From: Pseudomonas sp. CROZ-RG-20F-R04-15
Lineage (GTDB): Bacteria > Pseudomonadota > Gammaproteobacteria > Pseudomonadales > Pseudomonadaceae
NCBI RefSeq assembly: GCF_022662375.1
Contig: NZ_JAKNQL010000001.1
Span: forward strand, 186,001 to 250,000
Direction: 5' to 3'
DNA length: 64,000 nt
Every line of letters begins with the position of its first letter. Position 1 is the stretch's first letter. The notes beneath the pieces were generated by a model. That model did not search any database. It saw nothing but the letters and a program-made list of their open reading frames with translations, and was not told where the DNA came from. The translations under genes and the position numbers were made by a program. Below are positions 1-7,588 of the stretch, in pieces.

Positions 1-529
1 CCAGTGCATCGGTGGCCAGTTGGGCGCGGGCCTTGAAGGCGGTCACGGCTTCTTTGAGCAACTGGTCTTCACTGGATTTACGGGTCGGGTCGGCGATGGC
101 GAAGTCCATGCCGCCCATTTTCAGGTCGCCCAGCAGTTCGCCGGTGAGTTTGGACAGGGCGGCGAAGTCGGCGCTTTCCAGGCGCAATTCGGCGCGTTCA
201 CGCCAGCCGGTGATCTTCTGGCCTTTGGTGTCGTAGATCGGGTAGCTGTTGCGGCTGCCCTGGCGCAGGGTGATGTCTTTGACTTGCTTGGCCTGGGCCA
301 GGGCCTTGTTCATGGTGGTGCTGACGTCGGCGGCGAGTTTCGCCGGGTCGGTGTTTTGCTCTTCGGTGTAGAGGGTGACGATCATCAGGTCGCGGGCGAC
401 TTCCGTGCTGACTTCGGCGCGCAGGGAAATCTGGTTGTAGTGCAGCTCATCGGCGGCCAGGGCCGGAAGGCTGGCGACGCTGCCGACGGTCAGGGCGAGA
501 AGGGCGGCGCTGCGGCGAAATGTGTGCAT
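1..529 (-). CDS. SIMPL (DUF541) domain periplasmic protein, C-terminus cut by window edge
   Basis: At least 176 residues are visible; the 3' end lies beyond base 1. The N-terminus is a Sec signal peptide with a hydrophobic core and an ALA-A type cleavage site near residue 24. The rest fits the SIMPL/DUF541 family: periplasmic or outer-membrane-linked proteins of poorly known function, tied in some bacteria to oxidative-stress resistance. The start is the ATG at 527-529, chosen because a clean AAGGAG lies a few bases upstream on this strand. It is divergent from roxS. Family assignment comes from overall sequence pattern and is likely; the molecular role is unknown. Confidence 0.8.
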   Translation of the reverse strand, partial: MHTFRRSAALLALTVGSVASLPALAADELHYNQISLRAEVSTEVARDLMIVTLYTEEQNTDPAKLAADVSTTMNKALAQAKQVKDITLRQGSRNSYPIYDTKGQKITGWRERAELRLESADFAALSKLTGELLGDLKMGGMDFAIADPTRKSSEDQLLKEAVTAFKARAQLATDAL

Positions 530-657
530 GAAAGCTCCTTGATGAGGGCGCAGGTGATGGTTCGGGGGCCTGCGTGAAACCATCAGACTCTAGCTTTTAT
601 GATCCGGTTCGCCCAGTTACAACTTCTATACACATGCCCAGGGCCGCTGTGCAGCCA

Positions 658-722
658 TTCGCGAGCAGGCTCGCTCCCACAGGGGAATGCATTTCAAAGG
701 TGGGAGCGAGCCTGCTCGCGAA
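658..722. repeat. REP pair (inverted), GTGGGAGCGAGCCTGCTCGC family
   Basis: Two copies of the element in opposite orientation flank a short AT-richer spacer, so the whole can fold into a long hairpin. It lies in the 315-bp gap between the SIMPL gene and roxS, which otherwise holds only a possible roxS promoter. The same element recurs at 4497, 13449, 15417, 32269, 57047 and 60184. Confidence 0.9.
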
Positions 723-801
723 GGCGTTCTCATAGCCGCCGAAAATGTTTTCGCCATGTGGTCGTTTGCCGCACTTTCGCCTCTCGGGCGCGCGGCTTGG
801 T

Positions 802-807
802 TATACT
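802..807 (+). promoter_or_regulatory. Possible -10 element of the roxSR promoter
   Basis: TATACT lies 38 bases before the roxS ATG. No convincing -35 hexamer is seen at 16-18 bp, so this is a weak call. Confidence 0.3.
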
Positions 808-844
808 CCGTGCGATCCGCCTGGAGCGCTCATCAGGAGAGCTC

Positions 845-2107
845 ATGCTCGCCCCCGTACAACTGACTTCCGCCACTCGCCAGAACCTCTGGCGGCTGAC
901 TTTCATTCGCACTCTGGTGCTTGCCGCGCAGGCCGGCTCCGTAGGCCTGGCCTACTGGCTACAACTGCTGCCGTTGCCGTGGGTGCAACTGGCGATGACC
1001 CTTGGCTGCTCGACGCTGCTTTGCGTGTTCACTGCCGTGCGCCTGCGCACTTCGTGGCCGGTGACCGAGCTTGAATATGCGCTGCAACTGGCCTGTGATC
1101 TGGTGATCCACAGTGCGCTGCTATATTTCTCCGGCGGCTCGACCAATCCGTTTGTTTCCTATTATCTGGTGCCGCTGACCATCGCTGCGGTGACGCTGCC
1201 GTGGCGCTATTCGGTGATTCTTTCCGGCATCGCGCTGGCGCTGTACACGGTGATGCTGACGCGTTTCTATCCACTGGAAACCTTGCCGGTCGCCCGCGAG
1301 AACCTGCAGATCTACGGCATGTGGCTGAGCTTCGCACTGGCAGCGGCGGTGATCACCTTCTTCGCGGCACGCATGGCTGAAGAGTTGCGCCGTCAGGAAG
1401 AATTGCGCGCGATTCGCCGCGAAGAAGGCCTGCGCGACCAGCAATTGCTGGCCGTCGCCACCCAGGCCGCGGGCGCTGCCCATGAACTTGGCACGCCACT
1501 GGCGACCATGAGCGTGTTGCTTAAGGAAATGCAGCAGGATCATCCCGACCCAATGCTGCAGGACGATCTGAAAGTGCTGCAGGATCAGGTCAAGTTGTGC
1601 AAGGAAACCTTGCAGCAACTGGTTCGCGCCGCCGAGGCCAACCGACGTCTGGCCATCGATATGCAGGATGTCACTGACTGGCTCGACGAAGCGTTGAACC
1701 GTTGGCACTTGATGCGTCCGGAGGCCAGTTACCGTTTCCACCGTCTCGGCCAAGGCACGGTGCCGCGCATGGCGCCGCCGCCGGACCTGACTCAGGCGCT
1801 GTTGAATCTGCTCAACAACGCCGCCGATGCCTGTCCGGAAAACCTCCAGGTCACGCTCGACTGGGATGCGGAAAACCTGACCATCAGCATTCGTGATCAC
1901 GGCGCCGGTGTGCCGCTGGCCATCGCCGAGCAGATCGGCAAACCGTTTTTTACCACCAAGGGCAAAGGTTTCGGCCTGGGCCTGTTTTTGAGCAAGGCCA
2001 GCGTGACACGCGCCGGCGGCTCAGTGAAACTCTATAGTCATGAGGAAGGCGGCACGCTCACCGAGCTGCGCCTGCCCCACGGCGCCCGAGGAGACCAACA
2101 TGAGTGA
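845..2107 (+). CDS. roxS: RoxS sensor histidine kinase (RegB/PrrB family)
   Basis: This 420-residue membrane sensor kinase is the redox sensor of a RegB/PrrB/RoxS system, which in Pseudomonas controls terminal oxidases and the cyanide or redox response. Six or so hydrophobic segments fill residues 10-185. The family's quinone-site motif GGSTNPF is at residues 97-103. The H-box HELGTPL has the phospho-acceptor at about H213, and the ATPase domain with N and G boxes follows. A cysteine 39 residues after the H-box histidine matches the redox-active cysteine region of RegB. The ATG at 845 has AGGAG upstream; longer in-frame starts lack support. It overlaps roxR by 8 bases, implying coupled translation. 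Confidence 0.9.
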   Translation: MLAPVQLTSATRQNLWRLTFIRTLVLAAQAGSVGLAYWLQLLPLPWVQLAMTLGCSTLLCVFTAVRLRTSWPVTELEYALQLACDLVIHSALLYFSGGSTNPFVSYYLVPLTIAAVTLPWRYSVILSGIALALYTVMLTRFYPLETLPVARENLQIYGMWLSFALAAAVITFFAARMAEELRRQEELRAIRREEGLRDQQLLAVATQAAGAAHELGTPLATMSVLLKEMQQDHPDPMLQDDLKVLQDQVKLCKETLQQLVRAAEANRRLAIDMQDVTDWLDEALNRWHLMRPEASYRFHRLGQGTVPRMAPPPDLTQALLNLLNNAADACPENLQVTLDWDAENLTISIRDHGAGVPLAIAEQIGKPFFTTKGKGFGLGLFLSKASVTRAGGSVKLYSHEEGGTLTELRLPHGARGDQHE

Positions 2108-2660
2108 CGAAATCCAAGTCGAAGGCGAAGAACTGCCGCATTTGCTGCTGGTCGACGACGACGCAACGTTTACCCGAGTGATGGCCCGTGCCATGGCTCG
2201 CCGTGGCTTTCGCGTCAGCACTGCCGGTTCCGCCGAAGAAGGCCTGACTATCGCTCAGGCCGATCTGCCTGATTACGCTGCGCTCGACCTGAAAATGGAC
2301 GGCGACTCCGGTCTGGTGTTGTTGCCCAAACTGCTGGAGCTGGACCCGGAAATGCGCGTGGTGATCCTCACCGGTTATTCGAGCATTGCCACTGCGGTCG
2401 AAGCGATCAAGCGCGGCGCCTGCAACTATCTTTGCAAACCGGCCGACGCTGACGACGTACTGGCTGCGCTGCTCTCCGAGCACGCTGACCTCGACAGTCT
2501 GGTGCCGGAAAACCCGATGTCGGTCGATCGCCTGCAGTGGGAGCACATCCAGCGCGTGCTCACCGAGCACGAAGGCAACATCTCCGCCACTGCCCGCGCT
2601 CTGGGCATGCACCGCCGCACCCTGCAGCGCAAACTGCAGAAGCGCCCGGTTCGTCGCTGA
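2100..2660 (+). CDS. roxR: RoxR response regulator (RegA/PrrA/ActR family)
   Basis: The 186-residue partner of RoxS. Residues 14-125 form a receiver domain with the acidic pair in LLLVDDD, the phospho-acceptor Asp in the ALDLKMDG strand, and the conserved Thr and Lys in ILTGY and CKPAD. The C-terminal 45 residues form a Fis-type helix-turn-helix (NISATARALGMHRRTLQ) typical of RegA/PrrA/RoxR proteins. The small size and lack of an AAA domain separate it from NtrC-type regulators. The start is the ATG embedded in the end of roxS. It activates or represses electron-transport genes in response to RoxS phosphorylation. Confidence 0.9.
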   Translation: MSDEIQVEGEELPHLLLVDDDATFTRVMARAMARRGFRVSTAGSAEEGLTIAQADLPDYAALDLKMDGDSGLVLLPKLLELDPEMRVVILTGYSSIATAVEAIKRGACNYLCKPADADDVLAALLSEHADLDSLVPENPMSVDRLQWEHIQRVLTEHEGNISATARALGMHRRTLQRKLQKRPVRR

Positions 2661-2700
2661 ACCTGCGCTGAACGACTATCGCCAGCCCTCGCGATAAAAC

Positions 2701-2724
2701 GCACCGATCTACTATGATCGGTGC
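2701..2724 (+). terminator. Hairpin after roxR, probable terminator
   Basis: A perfect 9-bp stem (GCACCGATC/GATCGGTGC) with a 6-base loop stands 40 bases after the roxR stop and is followed by a T-rich but interrupted stretch. It sits only 32 bases before the next start codon, so it may instead be an operator for the ABC transporter gene. Confidence 0.5.
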
Positions 2725-2756
2725 GTGTCTGTTCTTTTCTATATCGAGCCTTATCC

Positions 2757-4484
2757 ATGAATCAGAACGCTGAATATTCCGCGGTCAACGATGCTGTGCG
2801 CGGGCAGTTTTTTCGCAAGGTGTGGGCGATCATCACGCCGTACTGGCGCAGTGAAGAGAAGGGCAAGGCCTGGACGCTGCTGATTGCGGTGATCGCGCTC
2901 TCGCTGCTGAGCGTGGGCATCTCGGTGTGGTTCAACACCTGGTACAAGGATTTCTATAACGCGCTGCAGAAGAAGGACGAAGCGGCGTTCTGGCGCTTGA
3001 TTCTGTATTTCTGCGGCATTGCGGCGGTGGCCATTGTCGGTGCGGTGTACAGGCTCTATCTGACGCAGATGCTGACGATTCGCTGGCGGGCCTGGCTCAC
3101 TGAAAAGCATTTCTCGCGTTGGCTCGCCGACAAGAATTACTACCAGTTGGAGCAGGGCGGTTACACCGATAACCCGGACCAGCGGATTTCCGAAGACCTC
3201 AACAAGTTCACCGCCACCACCTTGAGCCTGGGTATTGGCTTGCTGAGCAATGTCGTCAGTCTGGTGTCTTTTTCGATCATTCTCTGGGGCGTATCGGGCA
3301 GCATCGAAGTGTTCGGGGTTACGATTCCCGGCTATATGTTCTGGTGTGTGCTGATTTATGCAGCGGTAGGTAGTTGGCTGACGCATTTGATCGGTCGGCG
3401 CCTGATCGGCCTGAACAACAGACAACAACGTTTCGAAGCTGACCTGCGTTTCTCCATGGTGCGAATTCGTGAGAATGCAGAGAGTATCGCGTTGTACAAC
3501 GGCGAGCCGAACGAGAACCGCCGGCTGAGCAACCGTTTTGGTCTGGTCTGGCACAACTTCTGGGACATCATGAAAGTGTCCAAGCGACTGACTTTCTTTA
3601 CCGCCGGCTACAGCCAGGCAGCCGTGATCTTCCCATTTATCGTTGCGGCACCGCGTTACTTCACCGGCAAGATCGAACTCGGTGAACTGATGCAGATCAG
3701 CTCCGCATTCGGCAACGTTCAGGAGAGTTTCAGTTGGTTCATCAGCGCCTATCAAGAGCTGGCCTCGTGGCGCGCCACCTGTGATCGTCTGCTGAGTTTC
3801 CGCCAGGCCATGACCGACAACGAAGAGCGCACCCCGGCCATTGATGTGCAGAATCAGGGCAGCGAATTGAAGGTGCACAACCTCGGTCTGGATCTGGCCG
3901 ATGGCCGTCACCTGCTGACCAGCGCCGACATGACCGTCGAACCGGGTGAGCGGGTTATGCTCAGCGGCCGTTCCGGCAGCGGCAAGTCGACGTTGTTGCG
4001 GGCGATGGGGCATTTGTGGCCAGCGGGGCATGGCAACATTCGTTTGCCGGCAGCACGGTATCTGTTCCTGCCGCAAAAGCCGTATCTGCCGATCGGCACG
4101 CTGCGCGAGGCGTTGAGTTATCCACAACCGGGCGACACCTACGCGCCGGAACGTTATGCACAAGTGCTGGAAACCTGCCGTCTGCCGCATCTGGTCGCGC
4201 GGCTGGACGAGGCCAATCACTGGCAACGCATGCTCTCGCCGGGCGAACAGCAGCGTTTGGCGTTCGCCCGCGCCATGCTTTATGCGCCGCAATGGCTGTA
4301 CATGGATGAAGCGACTTCGGCGATGGATGAGGAAGACGAAGCGACGCTGTATCAGGCGCTGATTGACCAGTTGCCGGGCCTGAGCATTGTCAGCGTCGGC
4401 CATCGCAGCAGCTTGAAACGTTTCCATCCACGGCATGTGCGGATCGACAGCGGTCATCTGGTTGAGCAAACCGTAACTGCCTGA
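2757..4484 (+). CDS. ABC transporter, fused permease and ATPase (SbmA/BacA-YddA type)
   Basis: A 575-residue half-transporter. About five or six membrane segments occupy residues 30-340 and match the ABC_membrane_2 / SbmA-BacA domain. The ATPase domain is C-terminal, with Walker [10 protein letters not shown], signature LSPGEQQR and Walker B LYMDEATSAMD. Proteins of this YddA-like class are inner-membrane homodimers. Relatives carry peptides, vitamin B12 or very-long-chain acyl groups, but the substrate of this subgroup is not known. The start is the ATG at 2757, which agrees with family length; a longer in-frame start lies inside the upstream hairpin region. No partner gene is adjacent, so it is probably a single-gene unit. 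Confidence 0.8.
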   Translation: MNQNAEYSAVNDAVRGQFFRKVWAIITPYWRSEEKGKAWTLLIAVIALSLLSVGISVWFNTWYKDFYNALQKKDEAAFWRLILYFCGIAAVAIVGAVYRLYLTQMLTIRWRAWLTEKHFSRWLADKNYYQLEQGGYTDNPDQRISEDLNKFTATTLSLGIGLLSNVVSLVSFSIILWGVSGSIEVFGVTIPGYMFWCVLIYAAVGSWLTHLIGRRLIGLNNRQQRFEADLRFSMVRIRENAESIALYNGEPNENRRLSNRFGLVWHNFWDIMKVSKRLTFFTAGYSQAAVIFPFIVAAPRYFTGKIELGELMQISSAFGNVQESFSWFISAYQELASWRATCDRLLSFRQAMTDNEERTPAIDVQNQGSELKVHNLGLDLADGRHLLTSADMTVEPGERVMLSGRSGSGKSTLLRAMGHLWPAGHGNIRLPAARYLFLPQKPYLPIGTLREALSYPQPGDTYAPERYAQVLETCRLPHLVARLDEANHWQRMLSPGEQQRLAFARAMLYAPQWLYMDEATSAMDEEDEATLYQALIDQLPGLSIVSVGHRSSLKRFHPRHVRIDSGHLVEQTVTA

Positions 4485-4496
4485 TCACCGCACATC

Positions 4497-4593
4497 CCCT
4501 GTGGGAGCGAGCCTGCTCGCGAAGGCGATGTCCTGGTCGAAGTATGTGTCGACTGGCAGTACGCTTTCGCGAGCAGGCTCGCTCCCACAGGGG
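4497..4593. repeat. REP pair (inverted)
   Basis: Two inverted REP copies, CCCCTGTGGGAG outward to CTCCCACAGGGG, separated by about 50 bases. They fill the gap between the ABC transporter and the GntR regulator and may act as a transcript end. Confidence 0.9.
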
Positions 4594-4614
4594 CGCAGTG
4601 GAATGCCAACAGTG

Positions 4615-4624
4615 ATCGTACAAC
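4615..4624. promoter_or_regulatory. Possible GntR autoregulatory half-site
   Basis: ATCGTACAAC here is the exact reverse complement of GTTGTACGAT in the inverted repeat over the kdgD promoter (6522-6545). It lies about 50 bases before the regulator's start and just upstream of a TATGAT that could be its -10. This fits autoregulation but rests on a 10-base match. Confidence 0.45.
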
Positions 4625-4667
4625 CCGCTTGAGCTATGATGGCTTCAAGCCGAATTTTCGAGACAAG

Positions 4668-5423
4668 ATGCACACCATGGAAAACCTGATCGACACCCCG
4701 CGTCTCCCACGCAAGCGCCGCAGCCTGGCCCAGGAACTGGTGACGGTGCTGAGCGAGCAGATCCGCGATGGCCTGCTCAAACGCGGTGACAAACTGCCCA
4801 CCGAGTCGGCGATCATGGAAGCCCATGGCGTCAGCCGCACCGTGGTGCGCGAGGCGATTTCCCGTTTGCAGGCTGCCGGCCAGGTGGAAACCCGTCACGG
4901 CATCGGCACCTTCGTACTCGACACGCCGAGCCCGAGTGGTTTCCGTATCGACCCGGCCACTGTCGTCACCCTGCGCGATGTGCTGGCCATTCTCGAGTTA
5001 CGTATCAGCCTCGAAGTGGAATCTGCCGGCCTTGCCGCGCAACGTCGCAGCGCCGAGCAACTGGCGACCATGCGCGCCGCCCTCGATGCGTTAAACGAAA
5101 GCGCCGCGCATGCCAGTGATGCGGTCGCGTCGGACTTTGCCTTCCACCTGGAAATCGCGCTGTCCACCGGCAACCGTTATTTCACCGACATCATGACCCA
5201 CCTGGGCACCAGCATCATCCCGCGTACGCGGCTGAACTCGGCACGCCTGGCTCATGATGATCAGCAGCACTACATGAGCCGTCTGAGCCGTGAGCACGAA
5301 GAAATCTACGACGCGATTGCTCGTCAGGATTCCGATGCAGCGCGTGCGGCGATGCGTCTGCATTTGACCAATAGTCGTGAAAGACTGCGCCATGCCCATG
5401 AAGAGGCGCAGGCGCAGGGGTGA
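4668..5423 (+). CDS. GntR family regulator, FadR subfamily, probable sugar-acid regulator
   Basis: A 251-residue protein with an N-terminal winged helix-turn-helix (residues 15-85; the recognition region includes SRTVVREAISRL) and a C-terminal all-helical FCD ligand domain (about 105-235), whose Asp and His residues usually bind a metal and a carboxylate effector. It stands upstream of kdgD, an aldehyde dehydrogenase, a sugar-acid transporter and garD, so it is inferred to respond to galactarate, glucarate or a pathway intermediate. Start choice: ATG at 4668 or the second ATG at 4677; a TTG further upstream overlaps a likely -10 element and is rejected. No strong ribosome binding site helps decide. 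Confidence 0.8.
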   Translation: MHTMENLIDTPRLPRKRRSLAQELVTVLSEQIRDGLLKRGDKLPTESAIMEAHGVSRTVVREAISRLQAAGQVETRHGIGTFVLDTPSPSGFRIDPATVVTLRDVLAILELRISLEVESAGLAAQRRSAEQLATMRAALDALNESAAHASDAVASDFAFHLEIALSTGNRYFTDIMTHLGTSIIPRTRLNSARLAHDDQQHYMSRLSREHEEIYDAIARQDSDAARAAMRLHLTNSRERLRHAHEEAQAQG

Positions 5424-5430
5424 GGTTGGG

Positions 5431-5793
5431 TCAGTGTTTAAGCGTGATTTCCAACGGTAATGATTGCCGGACGTTGCCTGCTCTGTCGACGGAGTACTGC
5501 AAGCGCGCGTCCTTGCCAGCTTTCAGCATTTTTTCAAATGGCGCTTTCGGAATTGCAAGCTCAACGGGCTTTCCAATGGAGATTGAGGTCAGTTTGACGG
5601 AGCCTGACCACTCCTCGGCACCGTCTGAGTCGTACACTTTCAGTGTGATTATGTCCTCTTCGGCCGCTTCTTGGAGGGCATCCACTACCCCATGAGCAGG
5701 ATCAATCAAGTTATGTACGTAGAGGACGTCATTGATTGCTTCCTTGAGCCTAGGTTTTGGCAGCATTTGGATGGCGAAACGTTTATCTATCAT
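5431..5793 (-). CDS. Small unknown protein, single beta-sandwich-like domain
   Basis: A 120-residue protein without signal peptide or membrane segment. The start is taken at the internal ATG (MIDKRFAIQ) because the upstream extension is cysteine-containing and unlike the rest. The pattern is L-P-x-P near residue 10, a D-x-I-T-L strand in the middle, and near the end IPKAPF followed by an L-x-Y strand and a final S-x-P-L-x-I strand. This looks like one copy of an immunoglobulin-like repeat found in large Pseudomonas surface or secreted proteins (recalled, not searched). The neighbouring gene has the same ending pattern. Base composition is visibly lower in GC than its surroundings, which suggests acquisition. 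Confidence 0.55.
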   Translation of the reverse strand: MIDKRFAIQMLPKPRLKEAINDVLYVHNLIDPAHGVVDALQEAAEEDIITLKVYDSDGAEEWSGSVKLTSISIGKPVELAIPKAPFEKMLKAGKDARLQYSVDRAGNVRQSLPLEITLKH

Positions 5794-5924
5794 TTTCAAA
5801 ATCCTTTTAGTTGTCGAAACGAGCCGTTGGTAGCTCAAGCTGATTAATGTCTGGAGCGCGAGAGTCTGGCACCTGTAAGAAATACCAGTTCCGACGAACG
5901 GTAACCTCTCCCACACGACCAGAT

Positions 5925-6305
5925 TCAGCCCTCGATACGCAACCTCAACACCTGCGAAAACGGCTCCATACTCGACTCATCGGAAAACTTGTAGCGCAAT
6001 TCAACCTCTCTGTTCAGGTACGGCCGCAGCGCCTCTTTAGGTATCTGCAACTCGATCCCCGTCAGTTTTTCCATCTCGTCTTCGGCATCGTCCCAGGTGC
6101 CGGTGTCCACTTCCTCACCTGTCCATTCCGGCTCTTCAGGGTCGTCGCCAAGAATCGCGTAGACACTCCAGTTCGCCGGAAAATCGCTGGAATCCGGGAC
6201 CTGTACGATCAATACATCGGGAAGCACGGATAGCTGCAGGGTGAGGGTGTCAGAGTCAGAAGAGGCGATTTGCGCGAGGGTCGGTGCAGCATAATTCACA
6301 AACAT
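5925..6305 (-). CDS. Small unknown acidic protein, related to its neighbour
   Basis: A 126-residue, strongly acidic protein with several D/E-rich runs around residues 55-85 and no signal peptide. Its last 40 residues parallel those of the downstream gene: IPKEAL, then an L-R-Y strand, then S-x-V-L-R-L-R-I. The two are read in the same direction with about 130 bases between them and may be a duplicated pair. The function is unknown. The ATG at 6305 has only a weak GGA-type ribosome site. Both genes interrupt the otherwise plus-strand sugar-acid cluster. Confidence 0.55.
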   Translation of the reverse strand: MFVNYAAPTLAQIASSDSDTLTLQLSVLPDVLIVQVPDSSDFPANWSVYAILGDDPEEPEWTGEEVDTGTWDDAEDEMEKLTGIELQIPKEALRPYLNREVELRYKFSDESSMEPFSQVLRLRIEG

Positions 6306-6505
6306 TTCGGTTTCCTTCGAAGGTCCGCCACGATCCTTCGTGGCAGTCGTCGCACCTTAGCCGGCGTTTCTCCAGCGTTCAGTAAACGAATCTTGACCAG
6401 ACATTTCCGCGCTAAAACCCTTCAAACGCGAGCCTTTGCGACGAGTCCTGGCAAGCCTTAAACAATTTTGTCCGACAAAAAAACACCCACAACGATGAAA
6501 TGCAG

Positions 6506-6545
6506 TTGACGGTTATTATTTAAGTTGTACGATGACCTACAACTT
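6506..6545 (+). promoter_or_regulatory. kdgD promoter with overlapping operator-like inverted repeat
   Basis: A -35-like TTGACG (6506-6511) and a -10-like TACGAT (6528-6533) are spaced 16 bp apart. A perfect inverted repeat, AAGTTGTA at 6522-6529 and TACAACTT at 6538-6545 with an 8-base centre, covers the -10. The TTGTA/TACAA arms resemble FadR-subfamily GntR operators. Ten bases of it recur upstream of the gntR gene. This is the best candidate site for the cluster regulator. The rest of the 296-bp gap (6306-6601) holds only a 7-bp-stem hairpin near 6328-6345. Confidence 0.6.
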
Positions 6546-6601
6546 CAGCGAAGGCTGAACGGACCAATCACAAAAAACGTTGCTACCAGGGTGTTCGAAT
6601 A

Positions 6602-7513
6602 ATGAATCCACAAGAACTGAAGTCCATCCTCTCTGCCGGCCTGCTGTCTTTCCCGGTGACCGATTTCAACGCGCAGGGCGATTTCAACCGCGCCGGCTAC
6701 ATCAAACGCCTGGAATGGCTGGCCCCGTATGGCGCTTCAGCCTTGTTCGCCGCCGGCGGCACCGGTGAGTTCTTCTCCCTGGCCGCCAGCGAGTACTCGG
6801 AAATCATCAAGACTGCCGTCGACACTTGTGAAACCAGCGTGCCGATCCTCGCCGGTGTCGGTGGTTCGACCCGTCAGGCCATCGAATACGCTCAGGAAGC
6901 CGAACGTCTGGGCGCCAAAGGTCTGTTGCTGCTGCCGCACTACCTGACCGAAGCGAGCCAGGACGGTGTTGCCGCTCACGTTGAGGCCGTGTGTAAATCG
7001 GTCAACATCGGCGTGGTTGTCTATAACCGCAACGTTTGCCGCTTGACCGCACCGTTGCTGGAACGTCTGGCCGAGCGCTGCCCGAACCTGATCGGCTACA
7101 AGGACGGTCTGGGCGATATCGAGTTGATGGTGTCGATCCGTCGCCGCCTCGGTGATCGCTTCAGCTACCTGGGTGGTCTGCCGACCGCCGAAGTCTACGC
7201 CGCTGCCTACAAGGCGCTGGGCGTGCCGGTTTACTCCTCGGCGGTGTTCAACTTCATCCCGAAAACCGCGATGGACTTCTACCACGCGATCGCCCGTGAA
7301 GATCACGCCACCGTCGGCAAGATCATCGACGACTTCTTCCTGCCGTACCTCGACATCCGCAACCGCAAGGCCGGTTACGCCGTGAGCATCGTCAAGGCAG
7401 GCGCCAAAATCGCCGGCTATGACGCAGGCCCGGTGCGGGCGCCGCTGACCGATCTGACGGGCGAAGAGTACGAAATGCTCGCTGCGCTGATCGACAAGCA
7501 AGGTGCGCAGTAA
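6602..7513 (+). CDS. kdgD: 5-dehydro-4-deoxyglucarate dehydratase
   Basis: A 303-residue member of the DapA / N-acetylneuraminate lyase superfamily. It dehydrates and decarboxylates 5-keto-4-deoxyglucarate to 2,5-dioxopentanoate (alpha-ketoglutarate semialdehyde). Key marks are the GGTGEF phosphate/carboxylate loop near residues 57-62, the Schiff-base lysine in GYKDG (about K167), and the tyrosine of VVYNRN. Length and sequence match the KdgD family closely, separating it from plain DapA proteins. It is the first gene of the plus-strand set and supplies the substrate for the following dehydrogenase. Regulation is probably through the inverted repeat just upstream. Confidence 0.93.
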   Translation: MNPQELKSILSAGLLSFPVTDFNAQGDFNRAGYIKRLEWLAPYGASALFAAGGTGEFFSLAASEYSEIIKTAVDTCETSVPILAGVGGSTRQAIEYAQEAERLGAKGLLLLPHYLTEASQDGVAAHVEAVCKSVNIGVVVYNRNVCRLTAPLLERLAERCPNLIGYKDGLGDIELMVSIRRRLGDRFSYLGGLPTAEVYAAAYKALGVPVYSSAVFNFIPKTAMDFYHAIAREDHATVGKIIDDFFLPYLDIRNRKAGYAVSIVKAGAKIAGYDAGPVRAPLTDLTGEEYEMLAALIDKQGAQ

Positions 7514-7521
7514 CACCCGAC

Positions 7522-7555
7522 AAAAACGCGGCCGCTGAGTAATCAGCGGCTTTTT
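7522..7555 (+). terminator. Intrinsic terminator after kdgD
   Basis: An 8-bp stem GCCGCTGA/TCAGCGGC with a GTAA loop is followed by five T residues. It lies between kdgD and the dehydrogenase, so the downstream genes are either read through or have their own promoter. Confidence 0.75.
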
Positions 7556-7588
7556 GCGTAAAGGCTTTTAGTTTTGAGGGCTGCCTCT

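Noticed and set aside
599..844. N-terminal extension of RoxS by 82 codons
   Set aside because: It would read through a REP pair and a likely -10; the ATG at 845 has a good ribosome site and matches family length.
5847..6233. A plus-strand open frame opposite the small acidic protein
   Set aside because: The minus-strand frame has the acidic, strand-patterned composition and a paralogous neighbour; the plus frame is arginine-rich without a ribosome site.
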